Below are positions 1 through 12,700 of a stretch of 64,000 nt of DNA, piece by piece (the first letter of the stretch is position 1; the number at the start of each line of letters is the position of its first letter). This DNA is from Gloeopeniophorella convolvens (Eukaryota; Basidiomycota; Agaricomycetes; Russulales). A model generated the notes under the pieces. That model was not told the origin of the DNA, searched no databases, and saw only the letters and a list, made by a program, of their open reading frames with translations. Location of the stretch: positions 62,001 to 126,000 of the forward strand of contig WTXD01000025.1 in the NCBI GenBank assembly GCA_022496205.1, read 5' to 3'. The translations under genes and the position numbers were made by a program.

Positions 1-157
1 CGTAGATGCCCTTGACGCAGGTCTGCAGCTCGTGCCGGAGAGCACACCCAGACTCGGAAGGGTGCCAGTCCGCAACAGGACAGCCATAGTCTAGCTGGAG
101 AATATGATGGGCACCATATAGAGGATCGCACATTGGAGTCATCAAAAACGGTACCAT
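1..157 (-). CDS. possible 5' fragment of a gene running off the left edge
   Basis: An open frame runs on the minus strand from an ATG at 157 to the window edge, about 52 codons. The last 30 or so codons read like protein and contain the stretch DYGCPVADWHPSESGC, followed by a charged and Cys-containing segment. A possible acceptor (ctccag) lies just before the LDYGC segment, so the first part may be intron or leader rather than coding. No family is recognised and no stop is in the window. It lies downstream of the phosphatase gene on the same strand. Length alone gives little support; the reason for listing it is the non-random residue composition. Confidence 0.25.
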   Translation of the reverse strand, partial: MVPFLMTPMCDPLYGAHHILQLDYGCPVADWHPSESGCALRHELQTCVKGIY

Positions 158-574
158 GCATGGGGGCTGGCAAATTGAACGTGCTCACCCCCGGTCCCCC
201 AGACCGGGCTGAGATGAAACATGCGTGATGCATGATGCATTCCGAGTGGGTCCGAACGATGACTTGTGCGACCTCCCTAGCCCCACACCCCGCCCCATGG
301 AGAAAGACGCCACTGGTGGCAATGATTGGAGTGGATATTCAGAAGTCAGAGGTAAGGTATTCGTACTGCAGTGGGGGTATTAATACGACAAGTATGCGAG
401 TTATACCGATAGCAGACACCATGTAAAGCAAAATGACCAAGCAATATACACACATTGTCATCAAAACTAGGACACGACTAGAAAGCAAAACAGAAAGCGA
501 GAGCGCAAGACGCCAGCAAGTAACAATAAAATTTACCGTATATGATAGGGGTCGAAAGAGAAGCGCCGATGATC
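158..574. other. intergenic, 3' flank of the phosphatase gene
   Basis: No convincing coding frame was seen. The part next to 574 is A-rich on the plus strand (T-rich in the phosphatase sense), consistent with its 3' UTR. Confidence 0.5.
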
Positions 575-2024
575 CTACAACGCCTGGACGATGATCGTGG
601 TGTCGTCCATCCAAGGGGTGTCCATGTCCAGCGTGATCATCTGCGAAATGTACATGAGGTCGTCACCGCCGAGTGCGTGGCGTAGAAGGCGTAGGGCTAG
701 GTTCTCCTTTCCTGGCAACCTCCCAGCCTCAGCGATACAATGTGCCCAGTTGGCGACCATGTCTGCGCGATCGACCCCGTCGTAGAGCTCGCTGAGACCA
801 TCCGTCGCGAGGATGAGGTATGCCTGGGGACCTAAGCGCCGATGGATGACGTCTGGCTCGGAAGAGATGTACGGTGGCGTGCGGTTACGGGACAGGAAGA
901 CCTCCCACGGCGTTGGGTCGGGAACGCCAGGATATAGGTTGTACAGCACCCGTCGCGTGAACGCCGCAGGCTGCTTGAACGGCGCATCACCGATACCTGC
1001 GGCACTTCGCGTCAGCACGGCTGCAGATACGCGCGCGGGTCGCGAGGACAGCGACGGCAAGACGTACAGCGGAAGGGCGCGATCGTGCCGAGCACACGAC
1101 CGTTGAGCACGCTCTCGGGCTCGCCCGGATGCTCCCGCCGCACGCGCGCAATCTCGGCTGCGTTGTTGCCATTGTGCAGGACGTTGAGCACCTTGTGGCG
1201 GGCGGCGCGCCCATCTGCGCCCGGTATGACTAGGACTGGAGCAACGAGTCAGCCTTCCTAGGTCCGACCCGGGGACGAGTCAAGGGAAGCACGCGTACCG
1301 GCCTCACAGTCTCCGAGGTTCGCCACCCAAAGGTTTTCGTGAGCTGGGTCGACGAGCGCGACGAGAGCGGTCGTGCCGTATAGGCAAAGCCGGGCCTTCT
1401 GGTAATTAGCGCCACCACTCGAGCCACCGAAGTCGTTCACCACGGCCTGGATTTCTTCGTCTGTCCGATTTGCTAGTGACGCAACGCCGCCCGGGAAGAG
1501 TTCTAGGATGTCGCCCGCGATGGCGTCATCGAACGAGACGATGGCATTCGACAGGATGTCGCGCACGACGTCGGGCCCTGGCGTCGGAGCACATGGGCCG
1601 GATATCGCCTTCTGCAAGAACTGCTTGACAATGATAGGGAGGTGGTGGGCGGTGTGCTCCACAGTGGCGTCGCCAAGGTGTCCTGAGGCGTTGAGCCCTT
1701 ATCAGCCCGCGCACGTTGGTTCCATGCGCGTGATGACGCACCGTCGAAGACGCCCGTGAACGTCCACTGCTGCCCATGCACATCCAGCTGCTGCACGACG
1801 AGGCGGTCCTGTGAGTTGTACTGTTCGCATGGCTGGAACGCGATGCTGTCGGCGCGGTAGCCACGCGGAGAATCGAATACGGTGCGCTGCGGCTGCGCGA
1901 GGGCTGAGAGGCGCGCCGCGATGTCATTCTCAGAGAGTGGCACGAAGGCACAGCACAGAGGCGCGTCGTCCGGTCGCTCTGCGAGTTCTACGTGCACTTC
2001 TGCGACAGCAGGTATGGTAGTCAT
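575..2024 (-). CDS. PP2C-family Ser/Thr phosphatase, pyruvate dehydrogenase phosphatase-like
   Basis: Metal-dependent protein phosphatase of the PPM/PP2C fold. Four exons read from the sequence (2024-1742, 1682-1299, 1235-1068, 996-575) join in frame to 418 codons. The metal-binding motifs are present: SQDR in the N-terminal strand, GVFDGHLGDATV completed across the first intron, ATDGLSELYDG, and WMDDTTIIV at the C-terminus. LGDCEA and the REHPGE...RVLG segment followed by PFRCIGDAPFK match the layout of PDP-type phosphatases (usually PLRAFGDxxFK). Ile-Gly-Asp replaces the usual Phe-Gly-Asp at the third junction, which is either a real variant or a one-codon splice misassignment. There is no obvious mitochondrial presequence after the initiating MTTIPAVAEV, so a mitochondrial target is not shown. 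A PP2C assignment is secure; the exact substrate is not. Confidence 0.9.
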
Positions 2025-4154
2025 GGTAGTTGGGCACTAGGATAGTAGGCGCTGCACTGGCTGAACGCGCGCTGCGCCGGTTATTATAGGTGGCAGCAGT
2101 GGCCGGGTTGGAATGGGACGGGTGTCGTCGGAGACGCCGCAATTGGCGGATTTAAATACCACCGCTCGGATCTGAGCTCGTAGGAAATCTGGCGACCTGT
2201 GCTCAGTGGTTTCAGTTGCTACCCGGGTGACGCGGGGACGGATCGTCGCATGGGCGGCTAGGGAGGCCCTAAGCGATGAGGCGGAATGAAACGCCGAGGC
2301 GACGCCTTGACAGAAAGGAGGAGCGCCAGCGAGGCCCAGCTGGAGTGTGCTATGTAGCACGCCTGAAGCTCGAAGAGTCAGATTGTTGCACCTTGTGGGT
2401 GCGTGGCGATATACGGGTAAGTGCCGCCCCGCATTGATTGCGTCGCCGGTCCAAGGACTCGAATCGCCTCCGAATATCACAGGATCCCACACGTGATGCC
2501 CAATCATCGCACACAACACGCCTCGAATCCGAGCCACTGCCATCGGGTCTTACACCACGCCACTCGCGACCCACACACGTAGGCACACGCACACATGGCA
2601 AGCCCGCCCAGTCTCGGAAGCAAACTACATCTGCCATAACTTAGCTTCCGCTGAAGCGCAGCTACCCGTCGAACACCCGGTAATTCGCTCACTTGCTTGG
2701 CTGCAGCTGCCTGCGTCGGATTTCTATCCGTAGACTGTAGACATTCTCGTCTAAAGCCTATCGCGAATCTCCGTGGCCCAGCCACGCGTAGGGCCGTACA
2801 TCGAGCCTTCACCGAGTTGCAAGCCCAAAAGTCCTTTCCCGGCGTTGCCTGCCGATTGCTCGCAGGTCGTGGGCTTACCTTTCTTCGCAGTTTGCTTGGT
2901 GACCATTACCGTTGCACCTTCACACAGACCAGAAGTTGCTAGTAGACCTGGGCAGACGTGGCGTCAGTTCTGGTATGGTCGGCGTAGCCGCTTGGAATCA
3001 CTCTGCACCTCCGAAAAGACAAAATCATGCATGTGGCTGACGAGGTTATTTATCCCCATTGCTTCTACTCAGATGACCACGCACAAAGGAACGCGGAGAT
3101 CATTTGGCGAGTTCATCCGATCTTAACACTCCCTCATTGATTCCTCCGACACGCGAATAGCATACCCACTTCATCTTCCGGTGTATTAAGTCAGCTTGTC
3201 GAGGTTCCAACGAGTCCTCATCGCGCCATACACACATTATTTCTTCATTGCTTGCATGCAGAACGTGCCATCGTGGCGATCCCACCCCCTGATGCCCGTC
3301 CGGCCAATGATGCCAGCTCTGGAGGCATCACAGTCTGATCACCGCAGAGTAAGCGCATGCCTTACTATTCTGAGGCAGTCGTCTTGGGTTGAGCCTCTCG
3401 AGATCAAGCTTCAAGCTCAAGTCCAACATGGACCTAATGAGCCTCGACAGTCAGGACCCTAGGCAATATCCAAAAGGTGATGTACCTGCCTTATTGAGCG
3501 AGGATCCGGAGACTATTTGGGATGGCTCAGGGTGTCCACGCTGGCAGTAAGTAATAACGGCTACTCTCGTGCAAGCGTAATTCCCACCACAAGGTCGCAT
3601 AGACCTTAGTGTGAGAAGGATGAAAGTTGCGCTGTCATTCGTCTCCGCCATCGACCGGCGCAAGGCGCTCCCGGGATGCAACACATCCGCGTAAAGCGCA
3701 AGGTATGGCGTCCACATCGAACCCACCTTTGTCTTAGGGCATAAGTGGAGCTTCGAACAAGGGCAGAGTCGGTTGCAGCATTGTTCCCTTGTGCTTCGGC
3801 TGGCGCGAAATGGAGGCTGCATCTGGGCTGCACTGTTGGTCGGCGCGTGCCACGTGGCAAAGAGACTGGTATTATGTCCAGAAAAGGCAACCAAGCAGGA
3901 GGTGCAACAGATCGCCAAACAGAACCACACATGGAGACGGTTCTTTGTCTTTCAATTGTTCGAGGCTAATTGTGTCATTTCTGCGTTGAGTCAACCGCGC
4001 CTTGTCCATCTTACAAAAACAAAAAGCCCTCAGCCATGAAAGTGTCCCTCAACCCCCTTTCTCTGCCAGTGCAGCGCCGGCGCTGGTCCCCTACCACTTT
4101 CTATCCCATTCCTTTCTGCTTCTTACCACTGTCACGATCCTAGACTTTCACGGC
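2025..4154. other. intergenic, 2.1 kb
   Basis: Open frames occur on both strands (for example 2350-2637 and 3451-3930 on minus) but overlap one another, change frame, and show no domain, signal peptide or splice structure. It should hold the phosphatase promoter (right of 2024) and the promoter of the Cys-rich receptor-like gene. Nothing else could be supported. Confidence 0.5.
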
Positions 4155-6833
4155 ATGTTATCTGGCCGACTGCTAGTAATCTCAACCTTCTTCGCTGCAG
4201 CCTGGGGTGCTGCTATCCCATAAATTCGACCGTCGTTTGCTCTGCAGGGCAATGCATTCAGGGTTTCACGAATACCACCAGTACGTCGCATCTAGGATCG
4301 GTTTTGGCTCGAACTAATTATGCACCCAAGTCGGCGCGACATTGTCCTCACAAGTGTCGCTTCTGACGTTCTGCTCCTCCCGGGAGAGTATACGTCGACT
4401 ACCAACCCACAACTTATCCACGAGCTCCTCACAGCTCTTCGACTTCGTCATCTCCTTCGACAGGCTTCAATGCCTCGTCCGTTTCGCTTCCTTTCAATGT
4501 GGCGCTGCAACCCGGAATCGTCATCTACGAGCAATCCTTGTATTCAGGACAAGCACAGTTCGCTGCTCTCCCAGCACACCTATCTCCAACACTTCGACAC
4601 CTCTCAACGGCGGTGCACTCGTACTCTCATCCAATATCTGGGTTACAGTCACGTCTGTGGCTCGCCTCCAACCGCATCGTCATCTGGGATTCAGTTCCTG
4701 ACATGTCTCAGCTGCCAGGGCTGACTTCCCTCTCACTTTCCGACATCCAATCCAATGCCTGCTCGCCACAATGTTCTGGCGCAGGTATCTGTTCTGCATC
4801 CGGCCAATGTACCTGCCCACCGGTTTCAATGGCTCATCATGCGAAGTTTGCGCGAGTGGCTTCTTTGGGTCGTCGTGCCAAGCATGCCCCGCGGGTTGCT
4901 CCAAGTGGATGACGGGATCTCCGGTTCTGGCCGCTGTCTTTCCTCCCCGGTTACCGACGCGCCTCCACATGCAACTGCACCAACGGCGTCTGCGGCGCAA
5001 ACGGCCAGTGCTCTTGCAACGCAGGCTGGACCACCGCCTCGAACGGCACACAGTGCGCTTCGTGCGCTCCAGGCTTTTTCCTCGACGGGAACGGCAACTG
5101 CGCGGTGTGTCAGTTGGGCTGCCAGCAGTGTGCAGACGGGAGTGGCATCTGTGTTGCTTGTAAACAGGGCTTTACCCAGGACGCCAACGATCGGACAAAA
5201 TGCGACGCCGTTCAATCAATCACGAACACCGGCACCGTATGCCCCGATGGCAGCTTCAGCAATGTACGACCTGCCAGCTCTGTTCTTCGACCTGCTCGAC
5301 CTGCTCCGGCGCGACGTCAAATGACTGATTGTATGCAACGACGGACAATTCTCCCTGGGCGGAAGTGCGTGCCGACAGACGCAAACGGCGTTTGTGCGGT
5401 TCCAGCATGGTAGCGAACAACAATAAGCGCGAATGTGACAGTAAGTTTCCGTTCTCCCCGTAAGCGAATCCGTGACTGAACAACAATCAGGTTGCCCGTC
5501 AAAATGCACCTCTTGTGGTATCCCGAATTTCAGCGCCGCGTCAACCATCAATGAACTCCAATGCAAAGGGTGTCTACCTGGCTTCGTCCTGTCCAACGGT
5601 TCGTGCGTGGAAAGCTGTCCTTCCGGAACTTTCCTCTCGCCGCAGGACAACCTGACCTGCACTGCCTGCTCTTCTCAATGCGGGACCTGCGCCGGCGCCG
5701 CCGACTTCTGTCTCACATGCAACGGCAATCAGCTTGCCTCCGGCGGCAAGTGCGTGTCAACATGTCCGTCGAACACCATCACGGCTGCCGGCGCCTGCGC
5801 CCCGTGTCATCCGGACTGTGCTACTTGTTCCGGCACGTCCTTCAACCAGTGCTCAAGCTGCCCACCCAACCGTCCCGTGCTTTCCAACGGCCGCTGTCTT
5901 CCGACATGTTCCAAGTCACAATTCTTTGACCGCACAAGCGGCACCTGCCAGCCATGCGATGGCAGCTGCTCAAGCTGCTCTGCCTCAGGCCCCAGCAACT
6001 GCCTCGCGTGTTCGAGCTCAACCTCCGTCCTTCGCGGCGGAACCTGCTCGCCTGCGAACTGCAGCGGAAACGGCGCGGCCGTCGTCCCCGGACTCGGCGT
6101 GTGCCTCTCGGACCTCGTCTCCGTTCCCCAAGTCTCTGGCACGACACCATCCATTCCGCTCCCGTCCATCACGGGCATCAACACACCGGCCGTGACGAGC
6201 AGCAGCGGCCACCGCGCGCTCGCATGGTGGGAGATCCTGCTCATGGCGCTCGGCTGCGCGTTCATCTTCATCTGCGTGCTCGCGCTCTTCCGCCGGCGCG
6301 CACGCAAGCAGCGCGCGCAACGCACCGCCGCGTTTGCTGCCGCGAAGAACATCGACGCGCGGGCGGCTGGGTGGCGTGGGAAGCTGGCGGCGCTCTTCTC
6401 CCGCGGGCCGCGCGTCCCGAAAGAGGAGAAGGTCGCGCTGCGCGTCGCGCGCCTGCGGAACCTCGAAGCGGAGCGGCACGCGGCGGCGCTCGGGAAGCTC
6501 GGCGTTGCGGCGGGCGGGAGCAGCGCGCTGCCGCAGCACTACCCGCGTTCGCGCCGGCTGTCTGTGACCGCCGGCGACACGGACTCGTTCTACTCCCAGG
6601 TGACGGGGCTCCCTCCGCGCGCGCCGCCGCCGCGCCAGCCGGTGAGCGTGCGCAGCGTCGAGCGCGCGTCGGCGCGGTACTCGGGCACTACGGTCAGCAG
6701 CCTGCCGATGACGGAGGCGCAGCGGTATGCAAAGTCCGTCGAGCAGGACGATTCGGATCGGGAGGGCGCGCACTGGTTTACGCCTGCAGGTACGGGCGGC
6801 GGCCAGGAGTCGCAGAACCCCTTCCGTAAATAG
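4155..6833 (+). CDS. EGF/furin-like Cys-rich repeat single-pass membrane protein; N-terminal half frame-disrupted
   Basis: Probable type I surface protein. A signal peptide starts at 4155 (MLSGRLLVISTFFAAAWG). It is followed by a Ser/Thr-rich region with the segment LLLPGEYTSTTNPQL, then EGF-like and growth-factor-receptor-type Cys repeats (CSPQCSGAGICSASGQC, CQACPAGC, CTSCGIPNF and others). After an intron near 5437-5489 the reading frame is open to the stop: Cys-rich repeats up to about 6060, a Ser/Pro linker, one membrane span at about 6220-6290 (WWEILLMALGCAFIFICVLALF), an RRRARKQRAQR stop-transfer stretch, and a basic cytoplasmic tail of about 180 residues. From 4200 to 5450 the same protein can be followed only by changing frame about ten times, at roughly 4222, 4437, 4577, 4667, 4820, 4905, 4945, 5310, 5365 and 5408. 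Most fit a missing base. Assembly error or pseudogenisation are both possible. The function is unknown; a receptor or wall-sensor role is only an inference from the architecture. Confidence 0.72.
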
Positions 6834-7580
6834 CGGGGAGGTAGATTGACTGACATTGTGTAGGTAGCATGGACCATACCCAGTAGCATTTACAGACAAC
6901 TCGCACATTATCCCGTTCCTTTATTGTAGCCAGCTAGTAATACTTGTAGCTCTACCGGTTAATGAAAGAGTGTTGGAGCCCACTATACCACGCCTCGTCC
7001 TGACGGGAGATCTCACCAAACAGACTTCAGTCACAAATTTCAACTTTCGTACCGCAAACCGCGGTCCCCGAAGCCACTGGGGCTCAATGCCTCCGTCTGT
7101 GTGTATGTATATGTAATGGGAGCAGTTGGACTAGGAGCCCCGGATAAGTTCGGATTCGCGATCCGGTTCGGTGCATATATCTTGCCTAGGCTCCAGAAAC
7201 GACAATAGACCAGGAAATAGAGAGAATAAAAAGATATTCCATTGTTTCCGAGACATCAAGTCGTGTGACTGCAACAGCATCAAGCCCGGCGCCGCACCTA
7301 GGCGGCGACTGTGCCACCGGCAAGCCGGTAGTTATCAAAAAAATATACAGGTCGTAGCATCCAGCCATGATAGAATCAAAAGAGCGCACCAGCTCTCGGT
7401 CGGTGATATAGATAAGTATGCGGGTAGCAGTGAGTGCGGGGAGCGGTCTTGGTCAGTTAGAAACCAGTCTAAGTGAGTATGCAGTGAGTGGATGCAAGTG
7501 CGATGTGAGTATGCAAGTATGTAGAGTGGATCTTCAGTCGGCCTCGAAGGGAAGGGAGTGTAGGGAGGTGGAAGGGATGC
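6834..7580. other. convergent intergenic region
   Basis: Lies between the 3' ends of the Cys-rich membrane protein (+) and the PL14-like lyase (-). It is AT-richer than the coding flanks and presumably holds both 3' UTRs and terminators. No gene seen. Confidence 0.5.
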
Positions 7581-8825
7581 TCATAATTCCTCTGTGATTG
7601 CAACGGAGAAGTCGGAGAAGTACGACTTCTGATCCTTCGGAGATGCCCACTCCTCCGTGGAGCCTGCAGGGAAACACGTGGAGCCGTGAGCACGCAGAGT
7701 ACACGCAGGTCACTGTGAAAGCGGAACGCACCTCCGAAGAACGTCTGCATCTCAACGCCACGGATGCGGCCCTGATCACTGTCGCGAAGGACGATTCCTG
7801 AGAGGTTGATGACGCTCTCGCCGTTGACGAACAGCTGGATCTCGCCGTTCTCCTTGCCCACGTCGTTGAGGCGTACGCGCTCCGAGACAGTGGTCCAGCC
7901 GCCAGCCTTGAACTGGAACGAGCCGCGGCCGATGGAGTCACCGTATACTGCGTTGCAGGTCGAGAAGGGCGGGACGTTGCACGCGGCCTTGTTCGCGTCG
8001 TAGCCGGTAGGCAAATAGGCGTACACCTCGCCGGCTCCATCCTTGCGCCACATGAGACGCACGGACATGCAGCCCTTCGGGTGCCGGCCGCCGGAGCACT
8101 CGGTAGCCGTTGTTTCATCATCACCACCGACTTGATCCCAATCGTCAGCGCAAACAATCTCCGCACGAAGACGAAATACACCCACAGAAACCAGGAAGTT
8201 TGCCACCCATGTTCCATTCCCAGCCCTCCTCGAACATGACCGAGTAGCCAAAGGTAGCCTCCCGGGCCGTGGTCAGATCGATATCGCCCGGGCCGGGAGC
8301 GTAGAACGAGAAGCCTCCCTCAACGCCATGGCCGAACGTCCAAGAGCCCTTGGGGAAGATGGCCTCCATCGCGGGCTTGGAGTCGGGTCCGGGAGACATC
8401 ACGGTATTGTGTGACAAAGCCTTGATCTCCTTGGTAGGCTGGAAGGTCGAGTCGGCGATGGGGAGGGCGCCGTCGACACCCTGAACGGTGGTCCAAGAGG
8501 ACGAGCCCCGACCGATCGGGAAGAGCGGCTTGGTCAGCGATGACACAGAGGTAGAAATGTTCGTGCTATTGTCCGGCTTAGTTGATGAGGCTGAGGGCTC
8601 GGCGGCCGAGGACGTGTGAGAAGCTGAGGATGAGGACGAAGTGACGTGCGCGACAGCATTGTTGACACTTGTCGACGCAGGCTTCACAGAAGTCGACGAG
8701 GTGGGAGGCAGGGAGCTTGCGGGACGATGAGGGCATGCATTACGCCGGTGGTGGTGAGCAACTGGGAAGGCAGCAACGAGGGAAAACAGAGAAAAAAGAA
8801 CGGAAAAGAGGGTAAGGAAGAGCAT
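7581..8825 (-). CDS. secreted polysaccharide lyase family 14-like protein (copy 1)
   Basis: Three exons (8825-8186, 8130-7732, 7663-7581) join in frame to 373 codons. Residues 1-19 form a signal peptide (MLFLTLFSVLFSLFSLVAAF). A Ser/Thr-rich linker of about 80 residues follows, then the lyase-like beta-jelly-roll domain. Family landmarks include GWEWNMGGKLPGFFGG (completed across intron 1), ECSGGRHPKGCMSVRLMWR, GEVYAYLP, GRGSFQFKAGGWTTV, QLFVNGESVI and MQTFFGG then a tail ending SVAITEEL. PL14 enzymes cleave uronate-containing polysaccharides such as alginate or glucuronan by beta-elimination; many basidiomycete members are assigned on sequence alone, so the substrate is not known. A second member lies at 42.1-43.6 kb on the opposite strand and differs in lacking the long Ser-rich linker. 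A glycosylated linker suggests display near the wall, which is an inference. Confidence 0.88.
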
Positions 8826-9787
8826 CGTGAGTCGGGAGGGTGGAAGGGTGTGTGAGGGGAGGCGACGAAAGGGGGAGGGGATAAAAGGGAAAGGGAGGGA
8901 GAAAGAAAAAAATGCGGCGACGAGACGCCTTTAATCTTGGCGCACCCTGCACATCAGACTACCAAGGTTCACGAAGACACCGTCAACAAATGGTCATTGT
9001 TCTTCTGCCGACTCCACGCGTTGAACCCGAAACAGGTGCTTGTCTCTCATCTCTTCACAGGGTCCCTCGACCGTGCTCCTCGCGGGCCATAGCCAACTTG
9101 CATTGTGTCTCTTGTGTAGACTTCTGCCACTGGAAGCTAGACGCGCCCGCAAGACGTTCATGCCGAGGCCGGTATGTATGAGCTCGTAGCTGGCGAGTGA
9201 TAGCCGGCAACGGCCGCCTCGCAGTCGACGTTAAATCTCGATCAGACGATACACTGAACAAGATTGTACCTAGTGATTTTTCCGGTTGGAAAGGTTTGGA
9301 GAGCCAGCGCGGCTGCTACCACACCAGCTTCGACTATCTTGCGAATGTTCGACCTAGATTATGTGCCGGAATTTCCAGCGTTATAGTCGTTATAGCATAT
9401 GCGTGCAGCGGGGCAGGAACGGGGCCGTATGCTTGCCGTATGCGGCCCCTGGCAGGCACGCCGAGACATCTTCAGTTTATCTCCGCGTGGCGCGACCCCA
9501 TTCGATCTGTTCGATCAACGCCAGTTTGACTCGCCCTTGGCGCGCGCGGCAAGGCACCGCTGCCATGTGGCTGGCCAGACCTGGCTGGAACACTGTCACT
9601 TCCTCCCGATTCGCACTGGCAGCTCCTGGCTACCTCTCTTCCCCGACTCGGCCCAGTCTTTGACAAACAACACACAGTGCATTGAAGCGAGTACGCAGAA
9701 ATTACAAGTAGAGACAGGACGATACGAGACCGAGCAGCCAATAGATCAGGCGTAGATCAGGGATACAAATACATCGCCGAATCACGT
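8826..9787. other. intergenic, lyase promoter side
   Basis: Begins with a purine-rich stretch on the plus strand at about 8830-8915 (pyrimidine-rich in the lyase sense), typical of fungal promoters near the transcription start. The remainder to the end of the ankyrin gene shows no supported gene. Confidence 0.5.
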
Positions 9788-12700
9788 TTAGAATTTATCT
9801 TCACCGAAAAGATCCACCGTATGGTTGCCGCTGCCCCAGTAGAAAGCCTGACCCGAGGTCAAGAATAGGCTACGGGATCTCAGTAGCGCAAGTCGCTGCG
9901 CCTCTGGGTCGGCCTCGGTCGCCCCTCGGTGATAAGTCTGACAATTGTTGCACCAGCCAGAGTGTCCGGTGAGGGGGTTCTGCGCCTGCTGCTCTAGGTT
10001 GCGCTGCACGGATCGTTGCACGTCCGCGAGGTGAACAAGCTGCCGACGACCGGGGCGGGTCGCGGCTGCGTTGTAAAGCACTGCGTATGTGCGCTCGGTG
10101 CTGCCCTGTGGCGCGAGGGGGTCGTACTGTGCTTTCTCCTCCTCGACTGCCTTCTGCGACGCGAGCTCCTCAGCGAGCTGAGCTTCCATGCGATCCGCGA
10201 AGGAAAGCAACTCCATAGCCAACTTGGTGTTGCGAGCGAGGCGTCCGTCTGCAAGTAGCATGTTGAGGGTTGCGCGCAGCTTCGGAATCGAATCCTTATG
10301 CTGTGCAAGGCGGAAAGGCATCTTCGAGAGGGTACGAGCCGAGCTTGCAACCTGGCCGAGTACGCTTGGTGTTGCGACCTGTTCCATGCCTACGTTGCGT
10401 GGCAGTCCCTTGAGACTCGCGATGTCGAATGGCGTCTGCCCGACACTGTTCTCCGCATATATAAGCTCTGGAGGGCCGAACTCGAGGAGAGTCTCCGCGA
10501 GGACAGTGTTGGCATGCTGGACGGCGGTGTGCAGTGGGGTCGATCCGTCCGCATCCTTGATCAAAAAGATGGCGGGGCTGATGCCAAATTCCAGGATGCT
10601 ACGGATGGTGAGAGTGAAACCGCGCTTGGTTGCAAGCATCAGAGGCTATAAGGGCGTTAGGTAGTGTCAACTCCTATTGCTTTCGGGCGTACCGTATTGG
10701 AAGCCCCCTTCGACTCCTCTCCAAGGAGTTCATGCGATAACTCCTTCGGAAGTACCTTCAGTAAATGTTTCACAAGTCTCGTACGGCCGTTGCTCGCAGA
10801 CAGGCATGCAAGGTGATATATGTTCCATCTAGGGGAGGGCCCATCAGTGGCAGGTCCGATGTATGCCAGATAGCCTTCAACTCACCCACGAGGGTCGCGC
10901 TCACTGGGGTCACAACCTTTCTCCAGCAGGAGGTCAACAATCGCGTTGTCAACAGCGTAATACGCGGCAACCAGGAGTGCGTTGAGTCCGACATATTTGA
11001 CCCTGACGCTCCATTAGCGCGAGGAGGGACAAAGCCAGTTTCAAACCTACCGTTTGTGAACTGCCTCTCCCATGAGCTTCGGCTTCAGGATAAACATCTG
11101 TTTAAGTATGTCCAGCTTGTTCTGGATGACAGCGGAGAGGAGAGGAGATTCGTTCAGATCGTTGATCTCCCAGCCAAGGAGACCTGGGAGAATTTCTTCC
11201 AAACTATTATCGACACTCTTCACATACTGCGCAATATTGTCGCTGTGCGTTGAGGCGTAATACTTGTACGCTGCAAGAGGCCTTGACCCAGCAAGGTATT
11301 CGACCACCTTCGTGGCTCCGGAATTGATGGCCGCGCGAAGGATATCGTAATTGTAGATGGTGTGCTTGGCCGGCTTCGGCTTCGGCGGAGCAAGGTCGGC
11401 ACGTCGCTTGCCGCCAACTTTCAGTCCGAGGTACACACGCTCCTCCACGACCTTCTTCGCGGATTCGGTTTGGACATTGTGTCGAGTCGACGACAATGGG
11501 TATTCCAACGCCCGAGCGGCGGATGAGCTCATCGACCATTTCCGGTGGTCGCAGACATAGCGTATTGAAATGGTGATGGCTCAGGCCAGACAGAAACGCC
11601 GACAGACTCCTGCATGTCAAGAATGCGGACAAATGCCTCGAAGTCGTTGTCGAACATGGCCTTCTGTATCGGGTTATAGCTGGCGCGTTTGCCGTTCGCC
11701 TTGACCGCCTGGTATTGGATCTCGAGCAGCTTGCTGGGAGGGACGTCTGTGCGAACAGCAGATGGCCTTGCTGCGACATCAGTGAAATTGATTTCCTCGG
11801 CTTGCTCGCCGTAGTCTGAATCCACGTCCATGTCATCGCGCTCTTCGTCCGAGTCATCTGCGTGACTTGACATCAGGGGGGTGGGTGCGGACGTGATAAA
11901 AAGGTAGTCACCATGCAGAATTGCGTTCGCCGCAGCGTTGAATGGCGTAGCCTTCTCCTCAGGTGACTGGTACTGCGCAGCGGCGATAGCGAGAACCAAG
12001 CGCGCGGTTTCCCAGTGCCGCCGGTGCACCGCGACGGAGAACGGGGTCCATCCTTCCCCTGAGCAAATTGATCAGGCAAATATTCACAGCGAAGCCAATG
12101 TCATACCAGTCCATGCGCTCGGGACCATAGTCGTGGAAGAGGTCTGTACGATGATTTGGATTGGTTCTTGACCCTCTTCAATGTGCTTGGGCAGGCAAAG
12201 TTCCTGGATGCGTGCATTGTCACCGACCCAGCACGCTTCGTATAGCTCATCGTATGACGTCTTCAGGTGAATAGGAACAGGGTTCGTGGAGTGCCTGAAA
12301 TATCGGACATAGCCGGAAACCTGGAGAGTAGCGGGGGTAGATTGGGGCCACAAGCCAGATGAAGCAGGAAGCTGATGCGCGGCACCGAAACCTCCGAACA
12401 TCGGTTGGCTTTGCAAGCCCATACCCGTGCCAGACGAGGTCATCAGCGTTCCGCTGGACATCATTAGCGAGCGTCCACCAATGGCTGCACCAAGTGCTGG
12501 TGGCGCAAGGGGCTCTGGGAGCTTGGCGCCGTGCATGCGCAGGGTGGACTCCACGGACTCATAGAATTCCTTCAAGATGCGGTGATTCTTTTCACTATTT
12601 CCTTCTTGCGAAACGGCGATTTTCGAAACGGCGCGAACGCCAACGACCTGGCGGAGTCCTGTCGGTGTGCCCCGTTCCGAATCGTCGGCTCGATGAGGGA

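Noticed and set aside
2440..2480. tRNA-like gattcgagtcc on the minus strand
   Set aside because: Flanking five bases do not pair as a T-stem and no cloverleaf was found.
8646..8855. Plus-strand Arg-rich frame
   Set aside because: Antisense shadow of the Ser-rich linker of the PL14-like gene.
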